54,243 nucleotides of DNA from a gamma proteobacterium symbiont of Ctena orbiculata (GCA_003094555.1 NATW01000121.1:1-54243), one strand, 5' to 3'. Shown: positions 26,929 to 37,145, counted from the first letter of the stretch. Numbers and translations are program-made. Notes: generated from the letters alone by a model not told the origin.

Positions 26929-28014
26929 CTATATAACTGCCTTGGGATATGACCCGAGGACCTTGAACTGGGTAGCCGCCTGCTCAATCTCGGACAGGGC
27001 CGCAGCGAGATTGTCATCACTTCTATGCCCCTCCACATCGACGAAAAAAAGATAGTCCCAACGCCCTCTGCGGGATGGCCGAGACTCGATCCGCGTCATG
27101 CTGATATTGTGTTCGGCGAACGGCGTAAGCATAGTATGCAGACCCCCCGCCTTGTTGTGAGTGGAGAACATGATACTGGTTTTGTCATCACCACTGAATG
27201 CTGAATCCTGCTTGCCGATCACCAAAAACCGGGTCGTGTTGCCAGGCTCATCCTCAATGTTCGATGCCAACAGGCCGAGCTGATAGATCTCAGCGGCAGC
27301 CTCACCGGCGATGGCAGCGGCATTGGCGATCTCGGTGGCAAGCCTGGCGGCCTCGGCGTTGCTGCCAACGGCAACCCGCTCCACATGGGGAAGATGCTGA
27401 TCGAGCCATCCCCGACACTGGGCCAGGGATTGAGCATGTGTGTAGACCACCTTTATCTGCGCGATACCGGTCTCGCGACTGAGCAGTTGATGATTGATCG
27501 GCAGGGAGACCTCACCACAGATACGCAGTGGAGAATTGACGAAGGTATCCAGGGTATGGGTAATCACCCCTTCAGTGGAATTCTCCACCGGCACCACTCC
27601 ATACTGACAGGCGCCTGCTTCGACCTCGCGAAAGGTATCGGGTATGGATCCCATGGCTTCGGTATGAACCGAATGACCAAAATGTTTAAGCACCGCCTCC
27701 TGGGTATAGGTTCCATCCGGTCCGAGAAAGGCAATGCTCAGGGGCTGTTCCAAGGCCAGACAGGCCGACATGATCTCCCGAAACAGCCTCGCCACCTCCT
27801 CATCCTGTAACGGACCCTGATTTCGCTCCTTGATACGTCGCAATACCTCTGCCTCGCGTTCGGGGCGATAGAATTCTGTCTGCGGATCCTCTTTCAATTT
27901 GATGCGTGCGACCTCTTGGGCGGCACCCGCGCGCTCACTGATCAGCTGCTGCAACTGCAGATCGATCTCATCGATTCGATTCCGGATGGCACTCAGTTTC
28001 GCATCATCATTCAT
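26929..28014 (-). CDS. pheA: Chorismate mutase / prephenate dehydratase (P-protein)
   Basis: A bifunctional phenylalanine-pathway enzyme of 361 residues. The N-terminal chorismate mutase domain (about 1-85) reads IRNRIDEIDLQLQQLISER. The prephenate dehydratase domain (about 90-270) contains FLGPDGTYTQEAVLKHFG and GVVPVENSTEGVITHTLD. The C-terminal ACT domain (about 280-361), with FSTHNKAGGLHTMLTPFAEH and the ESRPSRRGRWDYLFFVD patch, binds phenylalanine for feedback control. It starts 42 bases after serA; that gap contains a copy of a dispersed repeat end. Confidence 0.96.
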   Translation of the reverse strand: MNDDAKLSAIRNRIDEIDLQLQQLISERAGAAQEVARIKLKEDPQTEFYRPEREAEVLRRIKERNQGPLQDEEVARLFREIMSACLALEQPLSIAFLGPDGTYTQEAVLKHFGHSVHTEAMGSIPDTFREVEAGACQYGVVPVENSTEGVITHTLDTFVNSPLRICGEVSLPINHQLLSRETGIAQIKVVYTHAQSLAQCRGWLDQHLPHVERVAVGSNAEAARLATEIANAAAIAGEAAAEIYQLGLLASNIEDEPGNTTRFLVIGKQDSAFSGDDKTSIMFSTHNKAGGLHTMLTPFAEHNISMTRIESRPSRRGRWDYLFFVDVEGHRSDDNLAAALSEIEQAATQFKVLGSYPKAVI

Positions 28015-28023
28015 GGCTTGATC

Positions 28024-28047
28024 CTAGGGCCTGTTAAGACTAATTCC
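28024..28047. repeat. Single end of the 44786 MITE family (diverged)
   Basis: CTAG followed by GGCCTGTTAAGACTAATTCC differs from the complete element's left end at the C/G in 'AACA' and near the 3' end, but is clearly related. It lies in the serA-pheA gap. No partner end is visible nearby. Confidence 0.6.
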
Positions 28048-28056
28048 GGGTTGGTC

Positions 28057-29232
28057 CTACTCCCTGCCGGATAATGAGCGTACCGATAATACACCGTCGA
28101 TGGAAGCCAGGGTCTGCAACAATTCAGCGCCGGGTTGCTTGTCCACGTCCAGCAGGGTTACCGCGATATCGTCCCGGGACTTGTTGAGCATGTCCAGGAT
28201 ATTCAGCCCCTCATTCGCCAGATCGGTGGAGATCTGTCCCACCATATTGGGTACATTACTGTTCACCACAGCGATGCGATAGCCGCCGTTTCTCGGCAGA
28301 TTGATGGCGGGAAAATTAACTGAATTGATGATATTGCCGTTTTCCAGATAGTCACGCACCTCCTCGGCCACCATGATCGCACAGTTATCTTCGGCTTCCT
28401 TGGTTGAGGCCCCCAAGTGAGGCAAAGTGATCACCCTTGGATGCGCTTTCAGTAGGTTGCTCGGAAAATCACACACGTAGGCATAGAGCTGACCGCTGTC
28501 CAAGGCGGCCACAGTGGCTTCATCATCGATAATACCGTTGCGGGCAAAATTGAGTAGCACCGACCCGGGCTTCATCAGTTTCAGCCGCTCGGCATTGATC
28601 ATATTGGCTGTGGCATCCGTCAACGGCACATGAAAAGTGACAAAGTCGGATTTTGAGAGCAGATCATCCACGCTCAATGCCTGCTCAACTTCCGAAGCGA
28701 GTTTCCATGCGCTTTGAACCGTAATCGTTGGATCGTAACCGACAACATTCATACCCAATGCACGGCAGGCATTGGCGACCTTGACGCCGATGGCACCCAG
28801 GCCGATGACGCCCATGGTACGTCCCGGCAGTTCAAATCCGACGAAATTCTTCTTGCCCGTCTCAACCTGTTTGGATATGACCGAATCTTCCCCGGACAGA
28901 TCCGTGGCGAAGCGCCAGGCCTGTCCCAGGTTACGCGCCGCCAGCAGCGCACCCGCAAGCACTAGCTCCTTGACCGCATTTGCATTCGCACCCGGCGCAT
29001 TGAAGACCGGGATCCCCTTTTCGGTCATCTCGGTCACCGGAATATTATTCACACCGGCACCGGCCCGTCCGATCGCCTTTACCGTTTCAGGGATGGTCAT
29101 CCCATGCATTTTGTAGGAACGCAACAGGATCGCATCCGGATGGGTGATTTCAGAGGCAACTTCATATGTGTCACGGGGCAGTCGATCAAGGCCTGCCACG
29201 GAGATATTATTCAATGTCAGAATCTTGTACAT
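28057..29232 (-). CDS. serA: D-3-phosphoglycerate dehydrogenase (short form with ACT domain)
   Basis: SerA oxidises 3-phosphoglycerate in the first step of serine synthesis. The 391-residue protein has the 2-hydroxyacid dehydrogenase layout: GAGVNNIPVTEMTEKGIPVF, the NAD-binding TMGVIGLGAIGVKVANACRA, LLNFARNGIIDDEA and the catalytic His in TLPHLGASTKEAEDN. A C-terminal ACT domain (about 320-391, IAVVNSNVPNMVGQISTDLA) suggests serine feedback. It lies five bases after serC, so the two steps are cotranscribed. In the Pseudomonas version of this cluster serA is elsewhere and serC is followed directly by pheA. Confidence 0.93.
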   Translation of the reverse strand: MYKILTLNNISVAGLDRLPRDTYEVASEITHPDAILLRSYKMHGMTIPETVKAIGRAGAGVNNIPVTEMTEKGIPVFNAPGANANAVKELVLAGALLAARNLGQAWRFATDLSGEDSVISKQVETGKKNFVGFELPGRTMGVIGLGAIGVKVANACRALGMNVVGYDPTITVQSAWKLASEVEQALSVDDLLSKSDFVTFHVPLTDATANMINAERLKLMKPGSVLLNFARNGIIDDEATVAALDSGQLYAYVCDFPSNLLKAHPRVITLPHLGASTKEAEDNCAIMVAEEVRDYLENGNIINSVNFPAINLPRNGGYRIAVVNSNVPNMVGQISTDLANEGLNILDMLNKSRDDIAVTLLDVDKQPGAELLQTLASIDGVLSVRSLSGRE

Positions 29233-29237
29233 GTCAG

Positions 29238-30320
29238 CTATCCATTCACCCGTTCAAACTCAGTCATGAAATCGATAAGCGCCTGGACCCCGGCTTCGGG
29301 CATGGCATTATAGATACTGGCGCGCATCCCACCCACCGAGCGGTGGCCCTTGAGGGTCTTGAGACCGGCCGCGCTTGCCTCTGCGATGAATTTCGCATCC
29401 AGTTCCGCGTTCACCAGGGTGAATGGCACATTCATCCAGGAGCGGCTCTCGGGTGATACCGGATTGGCATAGAAAGCGGAACTGTCGATGACGCTATACA
29501 GGGCCTCCGCCTTGCGTTGATTGATGGCGGCCATACCTGTCAGACCACCTTTCTCCTTCAACCATTTGAATACCAGACCGGCAAGGTACCAGCCATAGGT
29601 CGGCGGTGTGTTGTACATGGAGCCGTTATCACTATGGGTCGCATACTGAAACATCGCCGGTGTATTATCGATGGCATGACCAATCAGCTCCTCGCGGACG
29701 ATGGCAATGGTCAAACCGGCCGGTCCTATGTTCTTTTGCGCGCCGGCATAGATGATCCCATATCGGGAAACATCGATCGGGCGTGACAGGATGGTGGACG
29801 AGTAATCCGCAACCAGCGGCACACCGGCGGTGTCCGGCAGATAGGGGAACTCCACACCCTGGATAGTCTCATTCGGAGTGTAGTGCACATATGCGGCATC
29901 CGGGTCGAGACTGAGTTCCGACTGGCTGGGGGTGGTTGTGAACTTCGTCTCTTCAGTGGTTGCGGCCAGGTTCACCGTGGCATAACGTTTGGCTTCCGCA
30001 ATCGCTTTTTTCGACCAGGAGCCGGTGTTGATATAGTCGGCTTTAGATTTTTCCCGGGTCAGATTCATCGGCACCATGGCAAACTGACTCGAAGCACCAC
30101 CTTGGAGGAACATCACCTTGTAACTTTCAGGTATCTGCAGCAACTCACGCAGGTCCGATTCGGCCTGTTCCGCGATGGACATGAACTCCTTCCCCCGGTG
30201 GCTCATCTCCATGACAGACATACCTGTGCCTTGCCAATCAAGTATCTCTTCCCTCGCCTGCTGCAGAACCTCTTCCGGTAACATCGCGGGACCGGCACTA
30301 AAGTTAAAGACTCGTGACAT
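29238..30320 (-). CDS. serC: Phosphoserine aminotransferase
   Basis: SerC converts 3-phosphohydroxypyruvate and glutamate to phosphoserine, and also serves the pyridoxal pathway. The 360-residue protein starts with FNFSAGPAMLPEEVLQQARE and shows MEMSHRGKEF, FLQGGASSQFAMVPMNL and NTGSWSKKAIAEAK. The PLP lysine lies in GIIYAGAQKNIGPAGLTIAI, and TPPTYGWYLAGLVFKWLKE follows. It lies 94 bases after gyrA with no terminator seen between them, and is coupled to serA. Confidence 0.96.
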   Translation of the reverse strand: MSRVFNFSAGPAMLPEEVLQQAREEILDWQGTGMSVMEMSHRGKEFMSIAEQAESDLRELLQIPESYKVMFLQGGASSQFAMVPMNLTREKSKADYINTGSWSKKAIAEAKRYATVNLAATTEETKFTTTPSQSELSLDPDAAYVHYTPNETIQGVEFPYLPDTAGVPLVADYSSTILSRPIDVSRYGIIYAGAQKNIGPAGLTIAIVREELIGHAIDNTPAMFQYATHSDNGSMYNTPPTYGWYLAGLVFKWLKEKGGLTGMAAINQRKAEALYSVIDSSAFYANPVSPESRSWMNVPFTLVNAELDAKFIAEASAAGLKTLKGHRSVGGMRASIYNAMPEAGVQALIDFMTEFERVNG

Positions 30321-30414
30321 CTATAGCCTCTCAATATGGTGAATAGTTTGGAAATTCATCAATCAAATATTCTGTGGGCAACTGTCGGGGAGATTAAGTG
30401 CGGAACTGAGCTAA

Positions 30415-32991
30415 TCAATCACTGGTGTCAGTTTGATCCGGATCCACATCCTCATCTGTCTCGGTGTCGAGACTTTCAATCCGCTCCACTCCGATAAGAC
30501 GCTCATCACTGCTGAGGCGGATCATGATCACACCCTGGGTGTTACGTCCCATCTGCGAGATTTCACTGACCCGGTTTCGCACCAGGGTCCCACCGTCGGA
30601 GATCATCATCACTTCATCCTCTTCGATCACCTGAACGGCACCGACCACAGCGCCGTTGCGCTCCGAGGTCTGAATCGAAATAACGCCCTGGCCACCCCGG
30701 CCGTGCAGCGGATACTCTTTGATGGCTGTGCGCTTGCCATAGCCATTCTCTGTGATGGTCAGCACGTCACCTTCGGCGGCAACGATCAGGGAGACGACCC
30801 GATGCTCATCCTCCAGTCGGATACCCCGAACACCGCATGCGGTCCTGCCCATTGCCCTGACCTTCGATTCCGAGAATCGTACCGCCTTGCCGCTGCTGCT
30901 GAAGAGCAGAATATCCTGTTCCCCATCGGTAACGGCAACCCCGACCAGCTTGTCGCCATCGCGCAGATCCACCGCGATGATGCCATTGGCCCGAGGCCGG
31001 GAGAAGGCCTCCAGTGAGGTTTTTTTCACGGTACCGGAACTGGTCGCCATGAACACATAGCGGTCGGCGTCATATTCACGCACCGGCAGTATGGCGTTGA
31101 TCTGCTCCTCCCCTTCCAGGGGTAACAGGTTGACGATCGGTTTGCCGCGGGCATTGCGCCCGGCCTGGGGCAACTCATAGACCTTCAACCAGTAGACCTT
31201 ACCCATATTGGAAAAGCAGAGAATGGTATCGTGGGTACTGGCCACAAACAGCTTGTCGACGAAATCCTCATCCTTGGTGGCGGTGGCGATCTTGCCCTTG
31301 CCGCCCCGTCGCTGGGCCTGATAGGTAGTGATCGGCTGCGCCTTGGCATAACCCGCATGGGAGAGGGTCACCACCACATCCTCTTCGGTGATCAGGTCCT
31401 CCAGGGTGAGATCGAGACGATTTTCGATAATCTCGGTGCGACGCTCGTCACCATACTGTTCCCGTATATCCAACAACTCGCCTCGAATCACCTGCATCAA
31501 CCGGTCGGGACTACCAAGAATATCGAGAAGATCGGCGATCTTATCCAGCAGCTCCTCGTACTCCTTGATAATCTTGTCCTGCTCGAGACCGGTCAGGCGG
31601 TGCAGACGCAGGTCCAGAATGGCCTGGGCCTGAACCTCGGTCAGGCGATAGCCCTGCTCGGTTAGGCCGAACTCGGCGCTCAGATCCTCCGGTCGGGTAC
31701 TGTCCGCCCCTGTCCGGCTAAGCATCGATTCCACTGCGCCAGACTGCCAATGGTGGGCTAGAAGCTCCCGCTTCGCCTCTGCCGGACTGGCGGCCTGTTT
31801 GATCAGCGCGATCACTTCATCGATGTTGGCCAGCGCTACCGCCAGGCCCTCCAGCACATGCGCCCTGTCTCTCGCCTTGCGCAGTTCGAACAGGGTACGC
31901 CGGGTCACCACCTCGCGGCGGTGACGGATAAAGAACTCAAGCAGCTGTTTGAGATTGAGCAGCCGTGGACGGCCATCCACCAGGGCCACCATGTTGATGC
32001 CGAATACACTCTGCATGGCAGTCTGCTGGTAGAGGTTGTTGAGCACCACCTCCGCCACCTCGCCACGACGCAGTTCGATGACGATGCGCATCCCATCCTT
32101 GTCCGACTCGTCACGCAGCTCGGTGATGCCTTCGATGCGTTTATCCTTCACCAGCTCGGCGATCTTTTCGATCAGGCGCGCCTTGTTGACCTGATAGGGC
32201 AACTCATTGACGATGATGGTCTGCTTACCGTTGCTCTCATCTGTCTCTATCTCGCTGCGCGCGCGCATGTAGATCCTGCCACGTCCGGTGTGGTAGGCCT
32301 CTTTGATACCGCTGGCACCGTTGATCAGGCCCGCAGTAGGAAAATCGGGGCCTGGCAGATGGGCCATCAGCTGATCGATGTTGATCTCCGGCTCATCGAT
32401 CACCGCAACGCAGGCATCGATCACTTCGGTAAGATTGTGCGGCGGCACATTGGTTGCCATACCCACCGCAATACCGGCCGACCCATTGATCAGCAGGTTG
32501 GGAATCCGCGCCGGCAGGACGGCAGGTTCCCGTTCTGTTTCGTCATAGTTGGCAACGAAATCGACCGTCTCCTTGTCCAGGTCGTCCAGCATGGTATGGG
32601 CGATACGCGCCATACGCACTTCGGTATAACGCATGGCAGCGGGGGAGTCCCCATCCACCGAGCCAAAGTTTCCCTGTCCATCCACCAGCATGTAGCGCAT
32701 GGAAAAGGGCTGGGCCATGCGCACAATGGTGTCGTACACAGCCGTATCGCCATGGGGATGGTATTTACCGATCACATCACCCACGATACGCGCCGATTTC
32801 TTGTAGGCCTTGTTCCAATCGTTGCCCAGCTCATTCATCGCATACAGCACGCGCCGATGCACAGGCTTGAGTCCGTCGCGCACGTCCGGCAGGGCCCGGC
32901 CCACGATAACGCTCATGGCATAATCCAGGTAGGACTGCCGCATCTCGTCTTCGAGATTGACTGGGAGTACTTCTTTAGCGAATTCGGTCAT
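30415..32991 (-). CDS. gyrA: DNA gyrase subunit A
   Basis: GyrA is the cleavage-religation subunit of the supercoiling enzyme. I start at the ATG at 32991 ([17 protein letters not shown]); an upstream in-frame start would add 11 residues. With this start the numbering agrees with E. coli: the catalytic tyrosine is Tyr122 ([16 protein letters not shown]) and the quinolone-resistance region reads [13 protein letters not shown] with Thr83 and Asp87, as in wild-type Pseudomonas. The 858-residue protein has the C-terminal beta-pinwheel with the GyrA-box-like QRRGGKGK near residue 560. The tail is acidic ([15 protein letters not shown]). Confidence 0.97.
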   Translation of the reverse strand: MTEFAKEVLPVNLEDEMRQSYLDYAMSVIVGRALPDVRDGLKPVHRRVLYAMNELGNDWNKAYKKSARIVGDVIGKYHPHGDTAVYDTIVRMAQPFSMRYMLVDGQGNFGSVDGDSPAAMRYTEVRMARIAHTMLDDLDKETVDFVANYDETEREPAVLPARIPNLLINGSAGIAVGMATNVPPHNLTEVIDACVAVIDEPEINIDQLMAHLPGPDFPTAGLINGASGIKEAYHTGRGRIYMRARSEIETDESNGKQTIIVNELPYQVNKARLIEKIAELVKDKRIEGITELRDESDKDGMRIVIELRRGEVAEVVLNNLYQQTAMQSVFGINMVALVDGRPRLLNLKQLLEFFIRHRREVVTRRTLFELRKARDRAHVLEGLAVALANIDEVIALIKQAASPAEAKRELLAHHWQSGAVESMLSRTGADSTRPEDLSAEFGLTEQGYRLTEVQAQAILDLRLHRLTGLEQDKIIKEYEELLDKIADLLDILGSPDRLMQVIRGELLDIREQYGDERRTEIIENRLDLTLEDLITEEDVVVTLSHAGYAKAQPITTYQAQRRGGKGKIATATKDEDFVDKLFVASTHDTILCFSNMGKVYWLKVYELPQAGRNARGKPIVNLLPLEGEEQINAILPVREYDADRYVFMATSSGTVKKTSLEAFSRPRANGIIAVDLRDGDKLVGVAVTDGEQDILLFSSSGKAVRFSESKVRAMGRTACGVRGIRLEDEHRVVSLIVAAEGDVLTITENGYGKRTAIKEYPLHGRGGQGVISIQTSERNGAVVGAVQVIEEDEVMMISDGGTLVRNRVSEISQMGRNTQGVIMIRLSSDERLIGVERIESLDTETDEDVDPDQTDTSD

Positions 32992-33104
32992 CTGGCTGTT
33001 GTCTTTTGCTATCGCCCTCACCAACAGAGTGAGGCGTCAGAAAAAGCGTATTGTACCATAGCCCCCTGACACTGTGCTGTATAAAAAACGCCTGAAATGC
33101 AGTT

Positions 33105-34184
33105 TCAGAGGCTCTCAGGCCGATTCATCATCATTTTTTCTATCTTTTTCTCATTTGGCGAGAGCACAACGCCCCTTTCTGTGACAATTGCGTTAACCAA
33201 TTCCGCCGGGGTGATATCGAACACCGGGTTCCATACCCCGGCACCATCCGCGGCAATCTGTCGCCCACCACAGGAGAGCAGCTCATCTGCATCCCTCATC
33301 TCGATGGGAATTTCGCTGCCACACGGGATCTCCATATCGATGGTTGAGGTCGGCGCCGCCACCATCACCTTGACGCCATGGTGCTTGGCCGCCACCGCCA
33401 GGCTATAGGTACCGATCTTGTTCGCCACGTCGCCATTTGCAGCAATCCGGTCCGATCCCACAATAATCCAGTCCACCCCCCCCTGGGCCATGCGATGGGC
33501 GGCGGCCCCATCGGCCAGGAGGGTGACGGATATGCCATCCTGCAACAGTTCCCAGGCGGTCAGACGGGCACCCTGCAACCAGGGTCGTGTCTCATCCGCG
33601 AATACCTGCCGGATCAGTCCCCGCTTATGGGCGGATCGGATCACCCCCAGGGCGGTACCGTAGCCGCCGGTGGCGAGGGCGCCCGCGTTGCAATGGGTGA
33701 TGACGCCACTATCGGCCTCGAGCAGTGAGGCACCCAGTTCGCCCATGCGGCGATTGGCCTGCATATCCTGTGTATGGATCCTCACCGCCTCTTGCAGCAG
33801 ATCATCCCCCGGGTCCTTGTTGTCCGGCAGGGTCTGTATCAGCGCCGCCATCCTTCGCAACGCCCAAAACAGGTTGACCGCGGTCGGGCGGGATCGCCGC
33901 AGAGACTCAAGGTCTGACTCGATTGCCCCTTTCCAATCTTCAGGGGATGACTGGAACGCCAGACTCCCTGCCAACACCACACCGTAGGCCGCGGTAATAC
34001 CGATAGCCGGCGCGCCGCGCACTACCATCTCTGCGATTGCCCGGGCGGTCTCTGCAGCGCTGTGCAATTCCACAAAGGTCACTTCGCCCGGCAGTCTACG
34101 TTGATCCAGTAGAAACAGGTGTCCATCCCGCCATAGGATGGCATCGTCTGCCGTGACCTGATTAATCTGTTTTGGTAGATCCAT
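33105..34184 (-). CDS. mtnA: S-methyl-5-thioribose-1-phosphate isomerase
   Basis: MtnA isomerises methylthioribose 1-phosphate to the ribulose form in methionine salvage. The 359-residue protein belongs to the eIF2B-like family and shows [19 protein letters not shown], the catalytic cysteine in [36 protein letters not shown], the catalytic Asp in [19 protein letters not shown] and the ending [18 protein letters not shown]. It is divergent from mtaD, which makes a chemically related substrate, and lies upstream of gyrA as in Pseudomonas. Other mtn genes are not in the window. Confidence 0.95.
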   Translation of the reverse strand: MDLPKQINQVTADDAILWRDGHLFLLDQRRLPGEVTFVELHSAAETARAIAEMVVRGAPAIGITAAYGVVLAGSLAFQSSPEDWKGAIESDLESLRRSRPTAVNLFWALRRMAALIQTLPDNKDPGDDLLQEAVRIHTQDMQANRRMGELGASLLEADSGVITHCNAGALATGGYGTALGVIRSAHKRGLIRQVFADETRPWLQGARLTAWELLQDGISVTLLADGAAAHRMAQGGVDWIIVGSDRIAANGDVANKIGTYSLAVAAKHHGVKVMVAAPTSTIDMEIPCGSEIPIEMRDADELLSCGGRQIAADGAGVWNPVFDITPAELVNAIVTERGVVLSPNEKKIEKMMMNRPESL

Positions 34185-34241
34185 ACTATTTCTCTGTGAA
34201 AGGTAAATAAGCTACCGTTGCATTTGTTCAGGGAGCAAGTG

Positions 34242-34256
34242 TAGTGTCTCACACTA
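34242..34256. promoter_or_regulatory. Operator-like dyad between mtnA and mtaD
   Basis: TAGTGT-CTC-ACACTA is a perfect 6-bp dyad with a 3-base centre in the divergent intergenic region, 24 bases before the mtaD ATG. It could serve a regulator of both genes. No known consensus was recognised. Confidence 0.3.
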
Positions 34257-34279
34257 TTCAGTTCTAAAGGGACAGCGTC

Positions 34280-35611
34280 ATGCCTGAACAGGCCGATCAA
34301 CTCATCCATGCGGAATGGATCATTCCCGTGGTCCCAGAAAACCATGTCTATAGCGACCACACACTGGTGGTAAACCGGGGACGCATCAGCGCCATCCTGC
34401 CCACCGACCAGGTGGCATCCCGGTTTCAGTCGACACAGGAAACCACCCTGCGGGGCCATGCGCTGATCCCCGGCCTGATCAATACCCATACCCATGCGGC
34501 AATGGCCCTGCTCAGGGGCCTGGCCGATGATATGCCCCTGATGACCTGGCTGAACGAACACATCTGGCCTGCCGAGGCCAAGTGGGTAAGTGAGGAGTTC
34601 ATCCACGACGGTACCCAGTTGGCTGTCGCCGAGATGCTCCTTGGTGGCACCACCTGTTTCAACGACATGTACTTTTTTCCCGACATCACCGGACGGGTAG
34701 CAAGCAGTGCGGGCATCCGTGCCGTACTCGGTCTGATCGCCATCGATTTCCCCTCCGCCTGGGCCAGTGACGGAGACGACTATCTGCATAAAGGCCTGCA
34801 GGTACACGATCAATTTCGCACCAATCCGATTATCCATACCGCGTTTGCCCCCCATGCCCCCTATTCCGTGGCTGATCCCATACTGGAGAGAATCCGCACT
34901 CTGGCGGATGAACTTGAGATACCTGTACATATGCATGTTCATGAAACCCATGACGAAATCGTGCAGGGCCTGCAACATCACGGCAAACGGCCGATGGCCA
35001 GACTGAATGATCTGGGGCTGCTGTCACCCTCGCTGGCGGCGGTACATATGACCCATCTCGAGGCGGCCGAGCTGGAGCAGTTTGCCGCCTGCGGCGGCCA
35101 TGTGGTGCACTGCCCCGAATCGAACCAGAAACTGGCGAGCGGATTCTGCCCGGTTGTGGAGCTCATGAAGGCGGGTATCAACGTGGCATTGGGTACCGAC
35201 GGCGCCGCCAGCAATAACGATCTGGATATGTTCAGCGAGATGCGCAGCGCCGCCCTCCTCGCCAAGGGTGTGGCGAACGATGCCAGTGCGCTGCCCGCCG
35301 CCAAGGCGCTCTCGATGGCGACCATCAACGGTGCACTGGCACTCGGTCTGCAACAGGAGACAGGATCCCTTGAAGCCGGAAAATCAGCCGACATGGTTGC
35401 GGTGGATCTGAATCGAGTCAACACCCTGCCTGTCTACCACCCCATTTCTCAACTGGTCTATGCCGCAGGGCGTGAACAGGTCACTCATGTCTGGGTCGCC
35501 GGCCGGCCCGTTGTCAGCGAAGGCAGCCTGACCACCCTGGACACGCAGCAGATGATGGCGCAGACCGTAGATTGGCGGGAACGCATCATGGCGTCGGATG
35601 TCGACAGATAA
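34280..35611 (+). CDS. mtaD: MtaD-type adenosine-derivative deaminase (TRZ/ATZ amidohydrolase)
   Basis: The 443-residue amidohydrolase shows the metal-binding HTH in PGLINTHTHAAMALLRGLA, GTTCFNDMYFFPD, HAPYSV, HMHVHETHDEI, VHMTHLEAAEL, VVHCPESNQKL and the catalytic Asp in GTDGAASNNDLDM. The family includes 5-methylthioadenosine / S-adenosylhomocysteine deaminases that make the inosine forms. The placement next to mtnA and upstream of ubiG matches the Pseudomonas cluster in which this enzyme deaminates 5-methylthioadenosine. Substrate is inferred from that synteny; other purine or guanine-related substrates are possible. A 5-residue GGTACCGACGGC-encoded core is fully conserved. Confidence 0.88.
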   Translation: MPEQADQLIHAEWIIPVVPENHVYSDHTLVVNRGRISAILPTDQVASRFQSTQETTLRGHALIPGLINTHTHAAMALLRGLADDMPLMTWLNEHIWPAEAKWVSEEFIHDGTQLAVAEMLLGGTTCFNDMYFFPDITGRVASSAGIRAVLGLIAIDFPSAWASDGDDYLHKGLQVHDQFRTNPIIHTAFAPHAPYSVADPILERIRTLADELEIPVHMHVHETHDEIVQGLQHHGKRPMARLNDLGLLSPSLAAVHMTHLEAAELEQFAACGGHVVHCPESNQKLASGFCPVVELMKAGINVALGTDGAASNNDLDMFSEMRSAALLAKGVANDASALPAAKALSMATINGALALGLQQETGSLEAGKSADMVAVDLNRVNTLPVYHPISQLVYAAGREQVTHVWVAGRPVVSEGSLTTLDTQQMMAQTVDWRERIMASDVDR

Positions 35612-35630
35612 GGAAACGCTTGCTTAAATA

Positions 35631-35653
35631 GGCAGCCCTCGAAAAAGGCTGCC
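35631..35653 (+). terminator. Hairpin after mtaD
   Basis: GGCAGCC-CTCGAAAAA-GGCTGCC forms a perfect 7-bp stem 19 bases after the mtaD stop. No T-run follows, so it may be a weak or Rho-assisted terminator. Confidence 0.4.
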
Positions 35654-35665
35654 ACGCTGTGTAAC

Positions 35666-35689
35666 CTAGGGCCTGTTAACACTAATCCA
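35666..35689. repeat. Single end of the 44786 MITE family (identical)
   Basis: CTAG followed by GGCCTGTTAACACTAATCCA is identical over all 24 bases to the left end of the complete element at 44782-44805. It lies 28 bases upstream of the ubiG start. A second CTAG occurs at 35707-35710, and the other end of the element is absent. Confidence 0.75.
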
Positions 35690-35717
35690 TGAATCAACAC
35701 CACTATCTAGTAAAAGC

Positions 35718-36428
35718 ATGAGCACTGAAGAGATAAATGTTGACCATGCAGAGGTCAGCAAGTTTGAAGAGCTGGCGTCCCGCTGGTGGGACCCGCATAG
35801 CGAGTTCAAACCCCTGCATGAGATCAATCCACTGCGCCTGGAATATATTAAGCGACTTGCTCCCCTGGATGGAAAGCAGGTGCTAGATGTAGGCTGCGGT
35901 GGCGGGATTCTATCCGAAAGCATGGCGGCCAATGGTGCCCAGGTGACCGGTATCGATATGGGTGAAGCCCCCCTTCAGGTTGCCAGACTCCATTTGTTGG
36001 AGTCTGGCCTGGAGATCAACTATGAACGCATTCCGGTGGAGCGCCTGGCGGAGGAGCAGCCGGAACAATTCGATGTCGTGACCTGCATGGAGATGCTGGA
36101 GCATGTGCCCGATCCCGCTTCGGTGGTGAATGCCTGCGCCCGTTTGGTCAAGCCGGGCGGTACTCTCTTTTTTTCCACCATCAACCGTAACCCCAAATCC
36201 TATCTGTTTGCCATCGTTGGTGCCGAGTATGTGTTGAAGCTACTGCCCAAAGGTACCCACGATTATGCCAAGTTCATCCGTCCCTCCGAACTCCAAGGCT
36301 GGTTGCGGGAGGCCGGTTTGACCACCCTGGGCATGACCGGAATGAGTTACAATCCGCTCACTCAAATCTACAGACTGAGCAGCGATGTGGATGTCAACTA
36401 TCTGGTTGCCGCAACCAGGGAAGCGTAA
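35718..36428 (+). CDS. ubiG: Ubiquinone biosynthesis O-methyltransferase
   Basis: UbiG performs both O-methylations in ubiquinone synthesis using SAM. The 236-residue protein shows the N-terminal [20 protein letters not shown], the SAM-binding [38 protein letters not shown] and [21 protein letters not shown]. These segments are diagnostic for UbiG. It shares the neighbourhood mtaD-ubiG-mupP-yciK known from Pseudomonas. Its 5' region carries a MITE-type repeat end, which could influence its promoter. Confidence 0.96.
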   Translation: MSTEEINVDHAEVSKFEELASRWWDPHSEFKPLHEINPLRLEYIKRLAPLDGKQVLDVGCGGGILSESMAANGAQVTGIDMGEAPLQVARLHLLESGLEINYERIPVERLAEEQPEQFDVVTCMEMLEHVPDPASVVNACARLVKPGGTLFFSTINRNPKSYLFAIVGAEYVLKLLPKGTHDYAKFIRPSELQGWLREAGLTTLGMTGMSYNPLTQIYRLSSDVDVNYLVAATREA

Positions 36429-36465
36429 TGATATGACGCTCCCCAGCCGCTGACTGCTGATACCA

Positions 36466-37119
36466 ATGACCGTTAAATGTGTCCTGTTCGATCTCGACGG
36501 CACCTTTGCCGATACCGCTGCTGATCTCCATTCCGCACTGAATCAGGTACTGACCCAGGAAGGTCGGGAAGAGATCCCATTCGAGAAGGTGCGGCCTGCT
36601 GTTTCCCATGGCAGCCGGGCAATGTTGAAAGTGGCGTTCGATATCGATCCCGAGGATCCCGGATACACTGAACTGCAACAGCAGTTCCTGCGTATCTACG
36701 CCAACAATATTGCAGTACTCACCAAGCCATTCGACGGCATGGAAACACTCATCGAGGAGCTCGAGGTACGAGGCATTCACTGGGGTATCGTGACCAACAA
36801 ACCCGCCTGGCTGACTGACGCCTTGATGCAAAAACTGGGCTTGGACAATCGTGCCAGTGCCATTGTCAGTGGTGACACAACGCCCCATGCCAAGCCACAT
36901 CCGCTACCCATTCTGCATGCCTGCCAACAGACAGGTATAGATCCGTCGCAGGCTATCTATGTGGGTGATGCGGTACGGGATATCGAAGCTGGCCGCAACG
37001 CAGGCACCAAGACCCTGGTGGCCCTGTTCGGTTATCTTGACGAAAACGACGACCCCCTGGCATGGCGGGCGGATGGGCAGGTCAGCCACCCCATGGAGAT
37101 ATTGAAGTGGGTTGATTGA
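36466..37119 (+). CDS. mupP: HAD phosphatase, MupP / Gph type
   Basis: The 217-residue HAD-superfamily phosphatase has motif I FDLDGTFADTAADL (nucleophile Asp in DLDGT), the Thr motif in GIVTNKPAWL, the lysine region AKPHPLPIL and motif III VGDAVRDIEAGRNAG. Sequence alone does not separate phosphoglycolate phosphatase (Gph) from N-acetylmuramic acid 6-phosphate phosphatase (MupP). The location between ubiG and a yciK homologue is that of mupP in Pseudomonas, where it acts in peptidoglycan recycling, so I prefer MupP. It lies 37 bases after ubiG and is likely cotranscribed. Confidence 0.85.
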   Translation: MTVKCVLFDLDGTFADTAADLHSALNQVLTQEGREEIPFEKVRPAVSHGSRAMLKVAFDIDPEDPGYTELQQQFLRIYANNIAVLTKPFDGMETLIEELEVRGIHWGIVTNKPAWLTDALMQKLGLDNRASAIVSGDTTPHAKPHPLPILHACQQTGIDPSQAIYVGDAVRDIEAGRNAGTKTLVALFGYLDENDDPLAWRADGQVSHPMEILKWVD

Positions 37120-37145
37120 TCAGGCCGCAAATATCAGTTACCTCT

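Noticed and set aside
31858-33069. 403-codon + strand open frame opposite gyrA
   Set aside because: It is antisense to the strongly conserved gyrA, His/Gln-rich from reversed codon bias, and matches no family.
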